Shown in pieces: positions 17,458-25,149 of a stretch of 64,000 bases of DNA (position 1 is its first letter; each line of letters starts with the position of its first letter). The notes under the pieces are model-generated. The model saw nothing but the letters and a program-made list of their open reading frames with translations, had not been told where the DNA came from and searched no databases. The stretch is taken from positions 1 to 64,000 of the forward strand of contig DATFRO010000093.1 of the NCBI GenBank assembly GCA_035263105.1, given 5' to 3'. This DNA comes from DATBVX01 sp035263105 (GTDB taxonomy: Bacteria; Pseudomonadota; Gammaproteobacteria; Steroidobacterales; Steroidobacteraceae). Made by a program: the position numbers and the translations under genes.

Positions 17458-18246
17458 ATGCAGTGGAAGGGAAAAGTCATCGGCGGACTCATCGGCGCGG
17501 TGCTCGGTGCCGGGCCGCTGGGCGCGCTCCTCGGCGTGGTGCTGGGCCATCAGTACGATCGCAGCGTCCAGGACGACGAGGCTGGAGCGGGCGAGGGCGA
17601 TCCGCGCATTGTCAGCGCGGTGTTCTTCCGCTCGACGTTCGCGGTCATGGGCTGCATCGCGAAGTCGGACGGGCGCGTCTCGGAGCGCGAGATCAGCGCC
17701 GCCCGCGGTGTCATGCAGCACCTGCGACTCTCCGAGGAACAGGTCCAGGCGGCGATTCGCTTCTTTACAGAGGGCAAGGCGCCCGAATTCGACCTGGAGC
17801 GAACCGTGCGCGAGTTCCGCGCCGTGTGCGGGCCCCGGCACGACCTCCTGCGTTACTTCATCGAGATTCAGCTGAGTGCCGCGCTCGATGGGAGCGACCT
17901 GCAGGGTCCGGCCAGGCCGATCGTGCAGAAGGTCGCGGGCTGGCTCGGCATCTCGGGCTTCGAGCTCGCGCACCTCGAGGCGCTGCTGCGCCTGCAGCGC
18001 GGCCAGCGGCCCGCTGCGGCGCGCTCGCGCGACAACGTCGGCGACGCGTACGAAGTGCTCGAGATCAAGGCGAGCGCGACCGATGCGGAAGTGGTCAAGG
18101 CGTACCGGCGCCAGATGAGCCGCAATCATCCCGACAAGCTGGTGGCGAACGGCCTGCCTGAATCGATGCAGGAGCTCGCCAAGCAGAAAACGCAGCGCAT
18201 TCGCGAGGCCTATGAGACGATTCGCGCTCACCGCAACATGAAGTAG
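17458..18246 (+). CDS. djlA: DnaJ-like co-chaperone DjlA
   Basis: The 262-residue product starts with a glycine-rich membrane segment (GGLIGAVLGAGPLGALLG), continues with a TerB-like helical domain (about 55-175) and ends with a J-domain carrying the HPD motif (SRNHPDKL). This is the DjlA layout: an inner-membrane anchor with the J-domain facing the cytosol to stimulate DnaK. I start at the ATG at 17458; a TTG three codons upstream is an alternative. It is divergent from purC, and rpe follows within seven bases. Confidence 0.93.
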   Translation: MQWKGKVIGGLIGAVLGAGPLGALLGVVLGHQYDRSVQDDEAGAGEGDPRIVSAVFFRSTFAVMGCIAKSDGRVSEREISAARGVMQHLRLSEEQVQAAIRFFTEGKAPEFDLERTVREFRAVCGPRHDLLRYFIEIQLSAALDGSDLQGPARPIVQKVAGWLGISGFELAHLEALLRLQRGQRPAAARSRDNVGDAYEVLEIKASATDAEVVKAYRRQMSRNHPDKLVANGLPESMQELAKQKTQRIREAYETIRAHRNMK

Positions 18247-18253
18247 CCACTCC

Positions 18254-18937
18254 ATGCCCGGTACCGACCTGATCGCCCCCTCCATCCTCTCCGCCAACTT
18301 CGCCCGCCTGGGCGAAGACGTCGAGCGCGTGCTGGCAGCCGGCGCCGACGTGGTTCACTACGACGTGATGGACAATCACTACGTGCCGAACCTCACGATC
18401 GGCCCGCTGGTGTGCGCGGCGCTGCGCAAGCACGGCATCAAGGCGCCGATCGACGTGCACTTGATGGTCAAGCCGGTCGATCGCATCATTCCCGATTTCG
18501 CGCGCGCCGGTGCCACGTACATCACGTTCCATCCGGAGGCGAGCGAACACGTCGATCGCACCATCGCGCTGATCCGCGAGAGCGGCGCGCAACCGGGCCT
18601 GGTCTTCAACCCGGCGACGCCGCTCGACTGGCTGGACTACACGCTCGACAAGATCGACATGGTGCTGCTGATGTCGGTGAACCCCGGGTTCGCCGGGCAG
18701 AAGTTCATCCCTTCCGTCCTCGCCAAGCTCGAGCAGGCGCGCTCGCGCATCGATGCGAGCGGTCGCGAAGTGCGTCTGGAGATCGATGGTGGTGTGAAGG
18801 TCGACAACATCGGCGCCATCGCACGCGCGGGCGCGGACACGTTCGTGGCGGGCTCCGCGATCTTCGAGAGCGCGGACTACGCGGCCACGATCCGTGAAAT
18901 GCGAGCGGAGATTGCCAAGGGGCGGCGCAGCCGCTGA
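18254..18937 (+). CDS. rpe: ribulose-phosphate 3-epimerase
   Basis: Rpe interconverts ribulose 5-phosphate and xylulose 5-phosphate in the pentose phosphate pathway. The 227-residue TIM-barrel protein shows the signatures APSILSANFARLGED, HYDVMDNHYVPN, the HLMV metal-site strand, MSVNPGFAGQKF and the DGGV phosphate loop. Length is normal. It follows djlA closely. rpiA, which makes the same ribulose 5-phosphate pool, lies 5 kb downstream but is not in the same operon. Confidence 0.97.
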   Translation: MPGTDLIAPSILSANFARLGEDVERVLAAGADVVHYDVMDNHYVPNLTIGPLVCAALRKHGIKAPIDVHLMVKPVDRIIPDFARAGATYITFHPEASEHVDRTIALIRESGAQPGLVFNPATPLDWLDYTLDKIDMVLLMSVNPGFAGQKFIPSVLAKLEQARSRIDASGREVRLEIDGGVKVDNIGAIARAGADTFVAGSAIFESADYAATIREMRAEIAKGRRSR

Positions 18938-18988
18938 GGGCAAGGCTGGCAAGCCCGGGCGTGAGGGCCCGGGCGGCGGGCTCACCGC

Positions 18989-19768
18989 CTACTTGTTCTC
19001 TTCCTCGTCTTCGTCCTCGTCATCATCATCCCAATCGTCATCGTCATCATCGTCGTCGTCGTTCACGGCCGCGGTCTTGTCGTGCATCATCGGCTTGGTG
19101 GGCACGATGACCGGTCGCGTCTTCACCTTCGGTCTGGCGTTGTAGACCACGATCGTCTTGCCCGTCGCCTTGAGCAAGCCCTGCTCCTCGAGCACCTTGA
19201 GCACACGGCCGGCCATTTCGCGTGAGCAGCCGACCAGGCGACTCAGCTCCTGGCGGCTCACCTTGATCTGCATGCCTTCCGGATGCGTCATCGCATCGGG
19301 CTCACCGCACAGGTCCATGATGGCGTGCGCCACGCGGCCCGTGACATCGACGAACGCCAGGTCGCCCAGCTTGCGATTGGTGCGATCGAGGCGCGTGGCG
19401 AGCTGCGTCGCCAATTCGAAGATGAGCCCGGGACTTTCGGCGGCAATCTGGCGGAAGCGCGGGTAGGTCATTTCCGCGAGCTCGCACTGCTGGCGCGTGC
19501 GCACCCAGGCGCTGCGCGTCGGCTGCTCGTAGAACAGGCCCATCTCGCCGAAGAACTGTCCCTTGTTCAGGTAGGCGAGCACCATCTCGTTGCCATCCTC
19601 GTCCTCGATCATCACTTCGACCGAGCCGCTGATGATGTAGTACAGGATGTCCGGCAGATCGCCCGCATGGATCACCACGGTCTTCGACGGCACCGTGCGG
19701 ATGCGGCAATAGCTCAGGAAGCGATTGATGGCAGGAATGTCGCTGAGCGGTTTAGCCCCTTCTTCCAT
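18989..19768 (-). CDS. crp: CRP-family regulator with an acidic C-terminal tail
   Basis: Residues 8-212 closely match E. coli CRP: a cyclic-nucleotide domain with GEMGLF (74-79) and the phosphate-contacting R85-S86 of TRSAWVR, the dimer helix with DLAFVDVTGRVA, and a helix-turn-helix (172-191) nearly identical to CRP. Known family function is cAMP-dependent transcription control. CRP normally ends near residue 210; this protein carries about 47 more, a basic linker (KVKTRPVIVPTKP) and then an almost wholly acidic run (237-257, mainly Asp, one Trp). The start is fixed by a strong GGGGGAGAA site. A small hairpin (CGGGCT/AGCCCG) lies just upstream of that site. Confidence 0.93.
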   Translation of the reverse strand: MEEGAKPLSDIPAINRFLSYCRIRTVPSKTVVIHAGDLPDILYYIISGSVEVMIEDEDGNEMVLAYLNKGQFFGEMGLFYEQPTRSAWVRTRQQCELAEMTYPRFRQIAAESPGLIFELATQLATRLDRTNRKLGDLAFVDVTGRVAHAIMDLCGEPDAMTHPEGMQIKVSRQELSRLVGCSREMAGRVLKVLEEQGLLKATGKTIVVYNARPKVKTRPVIVPTKPMMHDKTAAVNDDDDDDDDDWDDDDEDEDEEENK

Positions 19769-19855
19769 ACGTTCTCCCCCGCGGACGGGCTGCATAGCCC
19801 GCGTTTGTATTACAGACGGTACAGGACCGCAAGCGAAGCGCTGGTTACAGCCACT

Positions 19856-20497
19856 TCAGATCCAGTACGCCGTGCGTGTCATGACACGTGAGGTCAGCTT
19901 CATCAGGAGCTTCACGGGCGCCGGCAACTCGCGTGCCCCGGCGGCCCGCGCGTTCTCCCCGTGCCGCGTCTCGTCCACTTTCATCTGCGCCAGGATGCGC
20001 CGGCTCCGCTGGTCGTTGCGCGGCAGGCGCTGCAAATGCTCCTCGAGATGGCCCTCGACCTGGCGCTCGGTCTCGGCCACGAAGCCGAGGCTCACGCGAT
20101 CGCCCAGTGCGCCGGCCAGCGCGCCGATGGCGAGAGAGCCCGCATACCACAGCGGGTTGAGGATGCTCGGCCGGCTGTCGAGCTCGCGCAGGCGCTCCTC
20201 GCACCAGGCGAGATGATCGCCTTCTTCCTGCGCGGCCTGCTGCAGTTTCTCGCGCACTTCGCCGTGACGTGCAGTGAGCGCCTGACCCTGGTAGAGCGCC
20301 TGCGCCGCGATCTCGCCCGCGTGGTTCACCCGCATGAGCCCGGCCGCGTGTCGGCGCTCCGATTCCGCGAGCGGCGAGTCGAGCGGCCGGCCGGCCGGGT
20401 TGGGACGCGAGGCCGTGGTTGCGGCGGCGAGGGTCTTTAAGGCGCGGTCCGCCTCGGAGAGCAGCAGGTCCAGTCCTGACAATGACTTACGCGGCAC
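19856..20497 (-). CDS. coq7: ubiquinone hydroxylase Coq7
   Basis: The 213-residue product is the di-iron 2-polyprenyl-3-methyl-6-methoxy-1,4-benzoquinone monooxygenase that performs the late C6 hydroxylation of ubiquinone synthesis, replacing UbiF. Di-iron ligands appear in NHAGEIAA, EEGDHLAW, ETERQVEGH and DETRHG, the two repeated E...ExxH sets of the family. It also has a central hydrophobic membrane-associating segment (WYAGSLAIGALAGALG). It is divergent from rplM. With UbiH and UbiI encoded elsewhere in the window, it completes the three ring hydroxylases. Confidence 0.95.
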   Translation of the reverse strand: MPRKSLSGLDLLLSEADRALKTLAAATTASRPNPAGRPLDSPLAESERRHAAGLMRVNHAGEIAAQALYQGQALTARHGEVREKLQQAAQEEGDHLAWCEERLRELDSRPSILNPLWYAGSLAIGALAGALGDRVSLGFVAETERQVEGHLEEHLQRLPRNDQRSRRILAQMKVDETRHGENARAAGARELPAPVKLLMKLTSRVMTRTAYWI

Positions 20498-20527
20498 AGA
20501 CTCATTATATATGGCGCCGGCCCGGAA

Positions 20528-20558
20528 CCGGGGCGAATCGCCGGTGCCCCGGCCTTTT
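20528..20558 (+). promoter_or_regulatory. hairpin in the rplM leader
   Basis: A seven-base perfect stem, CCGGGGC (20528-20534) with GCCCCGG (20546-20552), is followed by CCTTTT. A possible -10 element (TATATA, 20506-20511) lies just upstream, so the hairpin would be in the rplM 5' UTR. It could be an attenuator or an autoregulatory site for L13, but neither is shown by the sequence. Confidence 0.4.
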
Positions 20559-20653
20559 GCTTTGCAAAGCCGCCAACCCTTCAGTAAACTTCCCGCCTTT
20601 TTCGCGGCCCCCCGGATGCCGGTGGGCGCGGCTCACGGAGCGCGAATCTCATC

Positions 20654-21082
20654 ATGAACACGGTTTTTGCCAAGCCGGGTCAGGTGCGCGGCGACTGGTA
20701 CGTCGTCGATGCCGCCGGCCGCACGCTCGGTCGCCTGGCCACGCAGCTGGCCCACCGCCTGAAGGGCAAGCACAAGGCCGACTACTCGCCGCACGTCGAC
20801 ATGGGCGATCACCTGGTCGTCATCAATGCGGAGAAGATCCGCGTGACGGGCGCGAAGCTCGAGGACAAGTTCTATCACCATCACACCGGCTACCTCGGCA
20901 ACCTCAAGACGATCGCGCTCGGCAAGCTCCTCAAGGAGCACCCGGAACGCGCCATCGAGTTCGCCGTGAAGGGCATGCTGCCGAAGAATCCGCTCGGGCG
21001 GAAAATGTTCAAGAAGCTGCACGTGTTCGCGGGCAAGGAACACCCGCACACCGCGCAGCAGCCCAAGGCCCTGAGCCTGTAG
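20654..21082 (+). CDS. rplM: 50S ribosomal protein L13
   Basis: The 142-residue product is uL13, an early-assembly protein of the large subunit. It matches the family throughout, for example WYVVDAAGRTLGRLATQLA, YSPHVDMGDHLVVINAEKI and the C-terminal LPKNPLGRKMFKKLHVFAG. The leader is about 150 bases long and contains a hairpin. rpsI follows 32 bases downstream in the conserved rplM-rpsI order. Confidence 0.99.
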   Translation: MNTVFAKPGQVRGDWYVVDAAGRTLGRLATQLAHRLKGKHKADYSPHVDMGDHLVVINAEKIRVTGAKLEDKFYHHHTGYLGNLKTIALGKLLKEHPERAIEFAVKGMLPKNPLGRKMFKKLHVFAGKEHPHTAQQPKALSL

Positions 21083-21114
21083 TCGCCTACCACATCTCAA
21101 AGAGCAACCAGCGC

Positions 21115-21507
21115 ATGACTGCCACCAGCTTCTACGGTACGGGCCGACGCAAGACCTCCACCGCCCGCGTCTACATCACCCAGGGTTCGGGCAAGATCTC
21201 GATCAACGACCGCACCATCGAAGAGTTCTTCGGTCGTGAAACCGGCCGCATGATCGTGCGCCAGCCGCTCGAGGTCGCGCAGGTCGCGAACCGTTTCGAT
21301 GTGTCGGTGCAGGTGGAAGGTGGCGGCATCACCGGCCAGGCCGGCGCGATCCGTCACGGCATCACGCGCGCGCTGATCGCATTCGACGAGGCGCTGCGCA
21401 AGCCGCTGCGACAGGCCGGGTTCGTGACGCGCGATGCGCGCGAAGTCGAGCGCAAGAAGGTCGGCCGTCGCAAGGCGCGTCGCCGTCCGCAGTACTCGAA
21501 GCGTTGA
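21115..21507 (+). CDS. rpsI: 30S ribosomal protein S9
   Basis: The 130-residue product is uS9, whose C-terminal tail reaches the decoding centre of the 30S subunit. It shows YGTGRRKTSTARVYI at the start, GGGITGQAGAIRHGITRAL in the middle, and the invariant basic tail ending QYSKR. It lies in the rplM-rpsI operon. A strong hairpin and a tRNA-Gln gene follow. Confidence 0.99.
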   Translation: MTATSFYGTGRRKTSTARVYITQGSGKISINDRTIEEFFGRETGRMIVRQPLEVAQVANRFDVSVQVEGGGITGQAGAIRHGITRALIAFDEALRKPLRQAGFVTRDAREVERKKVGRRKARRRPQYSKR

Positions 21508-21530
21508 TCTCACTCCCTGGCGGGGCGTAA

Positions 21531-21558
21531 CCCTCTCCCTGATTTCGCAGGGAGAGGG
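21531..21558. repeat. 11-bp perfect hairpin after rpsI
   Basis: CCCTCTCCCTG (21531-21541) pairs perfectly with CAGGGAGAGGG (21548-21558) around a six-base loop. There is no T-tract, so it is not a classical terminator. The sequence type resembles short REP-like hairpins common in proteobacterial intergenic DNA. It may protect the rplM-rpsI mRNA end or separate it from the tRNA. Confidence 0.5.
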
Positions 21559-21588
21559 CCGGGCGAGGAGTCACGACGTTCGATTTGT

Positions 21589-21662
21589 TGGGGGATCGTC
21601 TAGCGGTAGGACTGCGGACTCTGACTCCGCCAACCTAGGTTCGAATCCTAGTCCCCCAGCCA
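21589..21662 (+). tRNA. tRNA-Gln (anticodon CUG)
   Basis: The cloverleaf is complete. The acceptor arm TGGGGGA pairs with TCCCCCA, followed by discriminator G and an encoded CCA. The anticodon stem GCGGA/TCCGC holds the loop CTCTGAC with anticodon CTG (21621-21623), reading the CAG glutamine codon. The T-arm is CTAGG/CCTAG with TTCGAAT. No integrase gene or duplicated tRNA 3' end is seen, so it is not marking an element. Confidence 0.97.
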
Positions 21663-21761
21663 ATCTTCATGAGGCCCGCGCATGCGGGCCTCGGCGTTTT
21701 TGCGGTCGGCGCGGGTGCGAGTGTTACTGTATCCGCCATTCCCCTCGAGCGAGTCGACTAC

Positions 21762-23465
21762 GTGCCGCACCACGTTCCACTGATCGCAACGATTGCCGTC
21801 GGCCTCGCGGTCGCGTTCCTGCTCGGCTTTCTCGCGAGCCGCCTGCGGTTGCCGCCGATCATCGGTTATCTGCTCGCCGGCATCGTGGTCGGCCCGTTCA
21901 CGCCGGGATTCGTCGCCGACATGAACCTCGCGCCACAGCTCGCGGAGCTCGGCGTGATCCTGCTGATGTTCGGCGTCGGCATGCACTTTTCGATTGCCGA
22001 CCTCCTCGCCGTACGCCGCATCGCGCTTCCCGGCGCGATTGCCCAGATCCTGGTGGCAACAGTGCTCGGCGCGCTCGTCGCCGTTTCGTGGGGCTGGCCG
22101 CTGGCGAGCGGCATCGTGTTCGGGCTCGCGCTTTCGGTCGCGAGCACGGTCGTGCTGTTGAAGGCACTCGAGCAGCGCGGCCAGCTCGATACGATGAACG
22201 GGCACATCGCCGTCGGCTGGCTGGTGGTCGAGGATCTCGCGTCCGTCGTGACGTTGATCGTGCTGCCGGTGATCGCCACCTCGTTGCATGCCGACACGCA
22301 GGGAGCGTTGCCGATCGACCTGCTCGGGCTCGGCAAGGAGCTCGGGATCGTCTTCCTCAAGATCGGCATCTTCTTCGCCGCCATACATTTCGTCGGCGTG
22401 CGCGTCTTCCCGTGGTTGTTCGCGCAAGTCGCGCACGGCGGCTCGCGCGAGTTGATCACGCTCTTCGTGATCACGGTCGCGCTGGGAATTGCCTACCTAT
22501 CGGCGGTCGGCCTGCACGTGTCTTTCGCCCTGGGAGCGTTCTTCGCGGGAGTGCTCATCAACGAATCGAAGCTCACGAGCCGCATTGCCGCCGAAGCCGT
22601 GCCGCTCGAAAACGCGTTCTCGGTGCTGTTCTTCGTCTCGGTGGGCATGTTGTTCGATCCGAGGATCGTCATCGAGCGGCCGCTGGAGCTCGCTTCCGTA
22701 GTCGCGATCGTGGTGCTCGGCAAGTCGCTGGCCGCGTTCCTGATCGTCCTCACCTTCCGTTATCCGCTCAAGACCGCGCTGACCGTCTCGGCGAGTCTCG
22801 CGCAGATCGGTGAGTTCTCCTTCATCGTTGCCGCGGTAGGCGTGTCGCTCCAGCTCCTGCCGGTCGAAGGGCAGAACCTGATCCTCGCCGGCGCGCTGCT
22901 CTCGATCACGCTGAATCCGCTGTTCTTCAAGCTGATCGAACCTCTCGGGCGCGCCTTGATGTCCATCGGCCCGGTCGCGCGCACGCTCGATCGCCTGGCG
23001 CGCGCCGCCGCCCCGGAGACGGATGCGCCCATCGAGATCCGCGATCACGTGATCCTGGTCGGCTATGGCCGAGTGGGCAGCGAGATCGGCCGCGTCCTCA
23101 AGGAGCGTGGCATGCCCTTCGTCGTGATCGAGCAGAGCCGCGAGCGCGTCGACGAGCTGCGCGGCCAGGGAATACCGGTGGTGCGCGGCGACGGCGCGGT
23201 GCAGGCCATCCTCGAGCGCGCGCGTCCGGAGGCGGCGCGCATGCTGGTGGTCGCCACCCCGGATGCGTTCCAGGCGCGACGCATGCTCGAGCACGCCGGC
23301 CAGCGCAACGCGAAGCTGGACTCCGTGGTGCGCACGCACAGCGAGGCGGAAGCCGAGTTCCTGCACGAAGCGGGCTTCGGCACCGTGCTGATGGCGGAGC
23401 GCGAGCTTGCGGACCAGATGTCGCTGTATGTGACGGACGCCCTCGCGCGACGCGCTGCGGGATGA
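21762..23465 (+). CDS. ybaL: YbaL/KefB-type cation:proton antiporter (CPA2 with TrkA-N domain)
   Basis: The 567-residue product has about 12 hydrophobic segments of the CPA2 family, then a TrkA-N/RCK nucleotide-binding domain (VILVGYGRVGSEIGRVL, a GxGxxG Rossmann loop). Segments such as LRLPPIIGYLLAGIVVGPFTPGF and SASLAQIGEFSFIVAAVGV match YbaL/RosB closely. The family exports potassium or other ions in exchange for protons. I use GTG 21762 because the family N-terminus (HHxPLI) begins there; an ATG at 21669 would add 31 non-family residues just after the tRNA. Confidence 0.92.
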   Translation: MPHHVPLIATIAVGLAVAFLLGFLASRLRLPPIIGYLLAGIVVGPFTPGFVADMNLAPQLAELGVILLMFGVGMHFSIADLLAVRRIALPGAIAQILVATVLGALVAVSWGWPLASGIVFGLALSVASTVVLLKALEQRGQLDTMNGHIAVGWLVVEDLASVVTLIVLPVIATSLHADTQGALPIDLLGLGKELGIVFLKIGIFFAAIHFVGVRVFPWLFAQVAHGGSRELITLFVITVALGIAYLSAVGLHVSFALGAFFAGVLINESKLTSRIAAEAVPLENAFSVLFFVSVGMLFDPRIVIERPLELASVVAIVVLGKSLAAFLIVLTFRYPLKTALTVSASLAQIGEFSFIVAAVGVSLQLLPVEGQNLILAGALLSITLNPLFFKLIEPLGRALMSIGPVARTLDRLARAAAPETDAPIEIRDHVILVGYGRVGSEIGRVLKERGMPFVVIEQSRERVDELRGQGIPVVRGDGAVQAILERARPEAARMLVVATPDAFQARRMLEHAGQRNAKLDSVVRTHSEAEAEFLHEAGFGTVLMAERELADQMSLYVTDALARRAAG

Positions 23466-23619
23466 AAAGAAGGCCTCGGGCATCAGGCCGAGAACCAGAA
23501 GAGACGCCGGCGATTCGCCAGGCGCGTGCACAGTTCAGCCGGTTGAGTTAGATTCGCCGCGCCCGTTCATCCCGTTCGCTGTTCTCAAACGCAACAACTA
23601 ACGCTTTCGGGGGTTTTGC

Positions 23620-24072
23620 ATGAACTGGAAACTCATCATCATCGGCGCGATCGTTTTCTATGCCGCCACGTGGATCGTCTCCTTCGCTACCGGCCCGCTG
23701 ATTCACAACGGCGTGCTGCTGCCCACCTACATGGCTCACCCGGAGTTCTGGCGGCCGGAGCTCAACGAGACTCCGCCCAACATGACGGCGCTTCTCCCGT
23801 ACTGGATCACCACGGGACTGATCGGCTCGCTGATCATCGCCGGCATCTTCGGCCAGGTGCGCTCGACGTTCGCCGGAGCAGGATGGCTGCGTGGCCTCAA
23901 GTACGGCTTCGCGGTGTTCCTGCTGAGCTGTGCCTTCAGCCTCGGTTACTCGGGCGTCTTCAATCTGCCCGCGACGATCTGGGTGTGGTGGGGCGTCGAC
24001 GGCCTGATCATGTATCTGGTGGGTGGCGCGGCCATGGGCTGGGTGGCGCAGAAGGTCGCTCCGCAAGGCTGA
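23620..24072 (+). CDS. hypothetical four-helix membrane protein
   Basis: The 150-residue product has hydrophobic segments at about residues 5-27, 64-80, 93-115 and 120-142. The first loop is polar and proline-rich (HPEFWRPELNETPPNM). The start ATG is preceded by CGGGGG at reasonable spacing. I do not recognise the family. It stands alone between the antiporter gene and the convergent rpiA, and a strong hairpin follows its stop. Confidence 0.75.
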   Translation: MNWKLIIIGAIVFYAATWIVSFATGPLIHNGVLLPTYMAHPEFWRPELNETPPNMTALLPYWITTGLIGSLIIAGIFGQVRSTFAGAGWLRGLKYGFAVFLLSCAFSLGYSGVFNLPATIWVWWGVDGLIMYLVGGAAMGWVAQKVAPQG

Positions 24073-24107
24073 GCGGAGCTTCGCCGCGACGCGGGAATCT
24101 GCGTGGG

Positions 24108-24142
24108 GGCCGGGCCGCGACAACGGGAGTCGCGGTCCGGCC
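24108..24142. terminator. hairpin between convergent genes
   Basis: A 14-base stem, GGCCGGGCCGCGAC (24108-24121) with GTCGCGGTCCGGCC (24129-24142) and a single G-T pair, has a seven-base loop. It sits exactly between the convergent ends of the membrane-protein gene and rpiA, so a shared bidirectional terminator is likely, although neither side has a long T-tract. Confidence 0.55.
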
Positions 24143-24146
24143 TGCT

Positions 24147-24869
24147 TCAGAGCCGCTTCACTCCGGCGGCCTCGCCGATCAGCAGCACGTCCGCGGGCCG
24201 GCGTGCGAACAGTCCTACAGTGACGACGCCCGGGATCTGGTTGATCTCGGACTCGAGCGCCGGCGGGTCGAGGATCGTCAGGTTGTGCACGTCCAGGATG
24301 TGATTGCCGTTGTCGGTGACGAAGCGTTCGCGCCACACGGGACGCCCGCCGCGCATTGAGAGTTGCCGCGCGACGAAGCTGCGCGCCATCGGTATCACCT
24401 CGACCGGCAACGGGAAGCGCCCCAGCACGTCGACAAGCTTGCTGTCGTCCACGATGCACACGAAACGGCGCGATGCGGCGGCGACGATCTTCTCGCGGGT
24501 GAGCGCCCCGCCGCCGCCCTTGATGAGGTGGCGGTGCGCGGTGGCCTCGTCGGCCCCATCCACATACAACTCGAGCGATCCGACGCTGTTGAGATCGAGC
24601 ACCTCGATGCCGGTCGCCCCGAGGCGCGCGGTGGAGGCCTCCGAGCTGGAGACGGCGCCGGCAATGCGCCCACGGATGCCGGCGAGGGCATCGATGAAGT
24701 GATTCACCGTCGAGCCGGTGCCGACGCCGACCACCACGCCGTCGGTGAGGTAATCGAGCGCCGCGTGCGCAGCGCGCTTCTTGCGGTCGTCAGGATGCAC
24801 GGCGAGCGGGAATTGCAGTGGTTTTCGAGCTGCAGAGACGACTGTGCCCGCTTGCGCGGGCACAGTCAT
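24147..24869 (-). CDS. rpiA: ribose-5-phosphate isomerase A
   Basis: RpiA interconverts ribose 5-phosphate and ribulose 5-phosphate, feeding PRPP and purine synthesis. The 240-residue protein shows GVGTGSTVNHFIDAL, the YVDGADEA catalytic strand, the KGGGGALTREKIVAAASRRF loop and late GLFARRPADVLLIG. It has about 20 more N-terminal residues than the E. coli protein; a later start is possible but no better site is obvious. Confidence 0.96.
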   Translation of the reverse strand: MTVPAQAGTVVSAARKPLQFPLAVHPDDRKKRAAHAALDYLTDGVVVGVGTGSTVNHFIDALAGIRGRIAGAVSSSEASTARLGATGIEVLDLNSVGSLELYVDGADEATAHRHLIKGGGGALTREKIVAAASRRFVCIVDDSKLVDVLGRFPLPVEVIPMARSFVARQLSMRGGRPVWRERFVTDNGNHILDVHNLTILDPPALESEINQIPGVVTVGLFARRPADVLLIGEAAGVKRL

Positions 24870-24945
24870 CGTATCGTGGATTCGAGAACGGGCGGCTGGC
24901 TGAATGTGTTCTCAGTTCCAACCGCCGTTCCGCATCCGAAGGGCC

Positions 24946-25008
24946 TTACTTTTTCTTCGCGGCCTTTCTCTTGGCCTTCTTCTTACCCTTCTTTGCTTTA
25001 GCTGCCAT
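24946..25008 (-). CDS. lysine-rich 20-residue peptide
   Basis: An ATG with a GGAG site seven bases upstream opens a 20-codon frame ending TAA. The peptide has 11 Lys, 1 Arg and 6 Ala, beginning MAAKAKKG, so it is extremely basic, like a fragment of a histone-H1-like or ribosome-associated tail. A near-consensus sigma-70 promoter lies just upstream with a leader of about 27 bases. The set of promoter, Shine-Dalgarno site and closed frame argues for a real gene. I know no named family; nucleic-acid or ribosome binding is only an inference from charge. Confidence 0.6.
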   Translation of the reverse strand: MAAKAKKGKKKAKRKAAKKK

Positions 25009-25041
25009 GGTAGATCTCCGTGTCGGGTTAGTCCGGGGTCG

Positions 25042-25069
25042 AGTATATACACGAAATGAATATTGACAA
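25042..25069 (-). promoter_or_regulatory. sigma-70-type promoter of the lysine-rich peptide
   Basis: Read on the minus strand, TTGTCA (25064-25069) and TATACT (25042-25047) are 16 bases apart, a near-consensus -35/-10 pair. The predicted transcript starts near 25035, about 27 bases before the peptide's ATG. The surrounding DNA is locally AT-rich, unlike the rest of the window. Confidence 0.65.
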
Positions 25070-25149
25070 GCAAGAGCGCGTGTGAACTTTGTCTCTCGCT
25101 CGCACGCTGCACTTCATCGATGCACGCGCGCACTGCTTGGTGTCGCGAC

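Noticed and set aside
21589..21662. tRNA-Gln as an integration site for a mobile element
   Set aside because: No integrase, no repeat of the tRNA 3' end, and housekeeping genes on both sides.
23470..23490. Short similar strings (CCTCGGGC..CAGGC) after ybaL, pepP and gcvH
   Set aside because: They are short, vary in structure and fit ordinary GC-rich intergenic sequence; not enough to call a repeat family.
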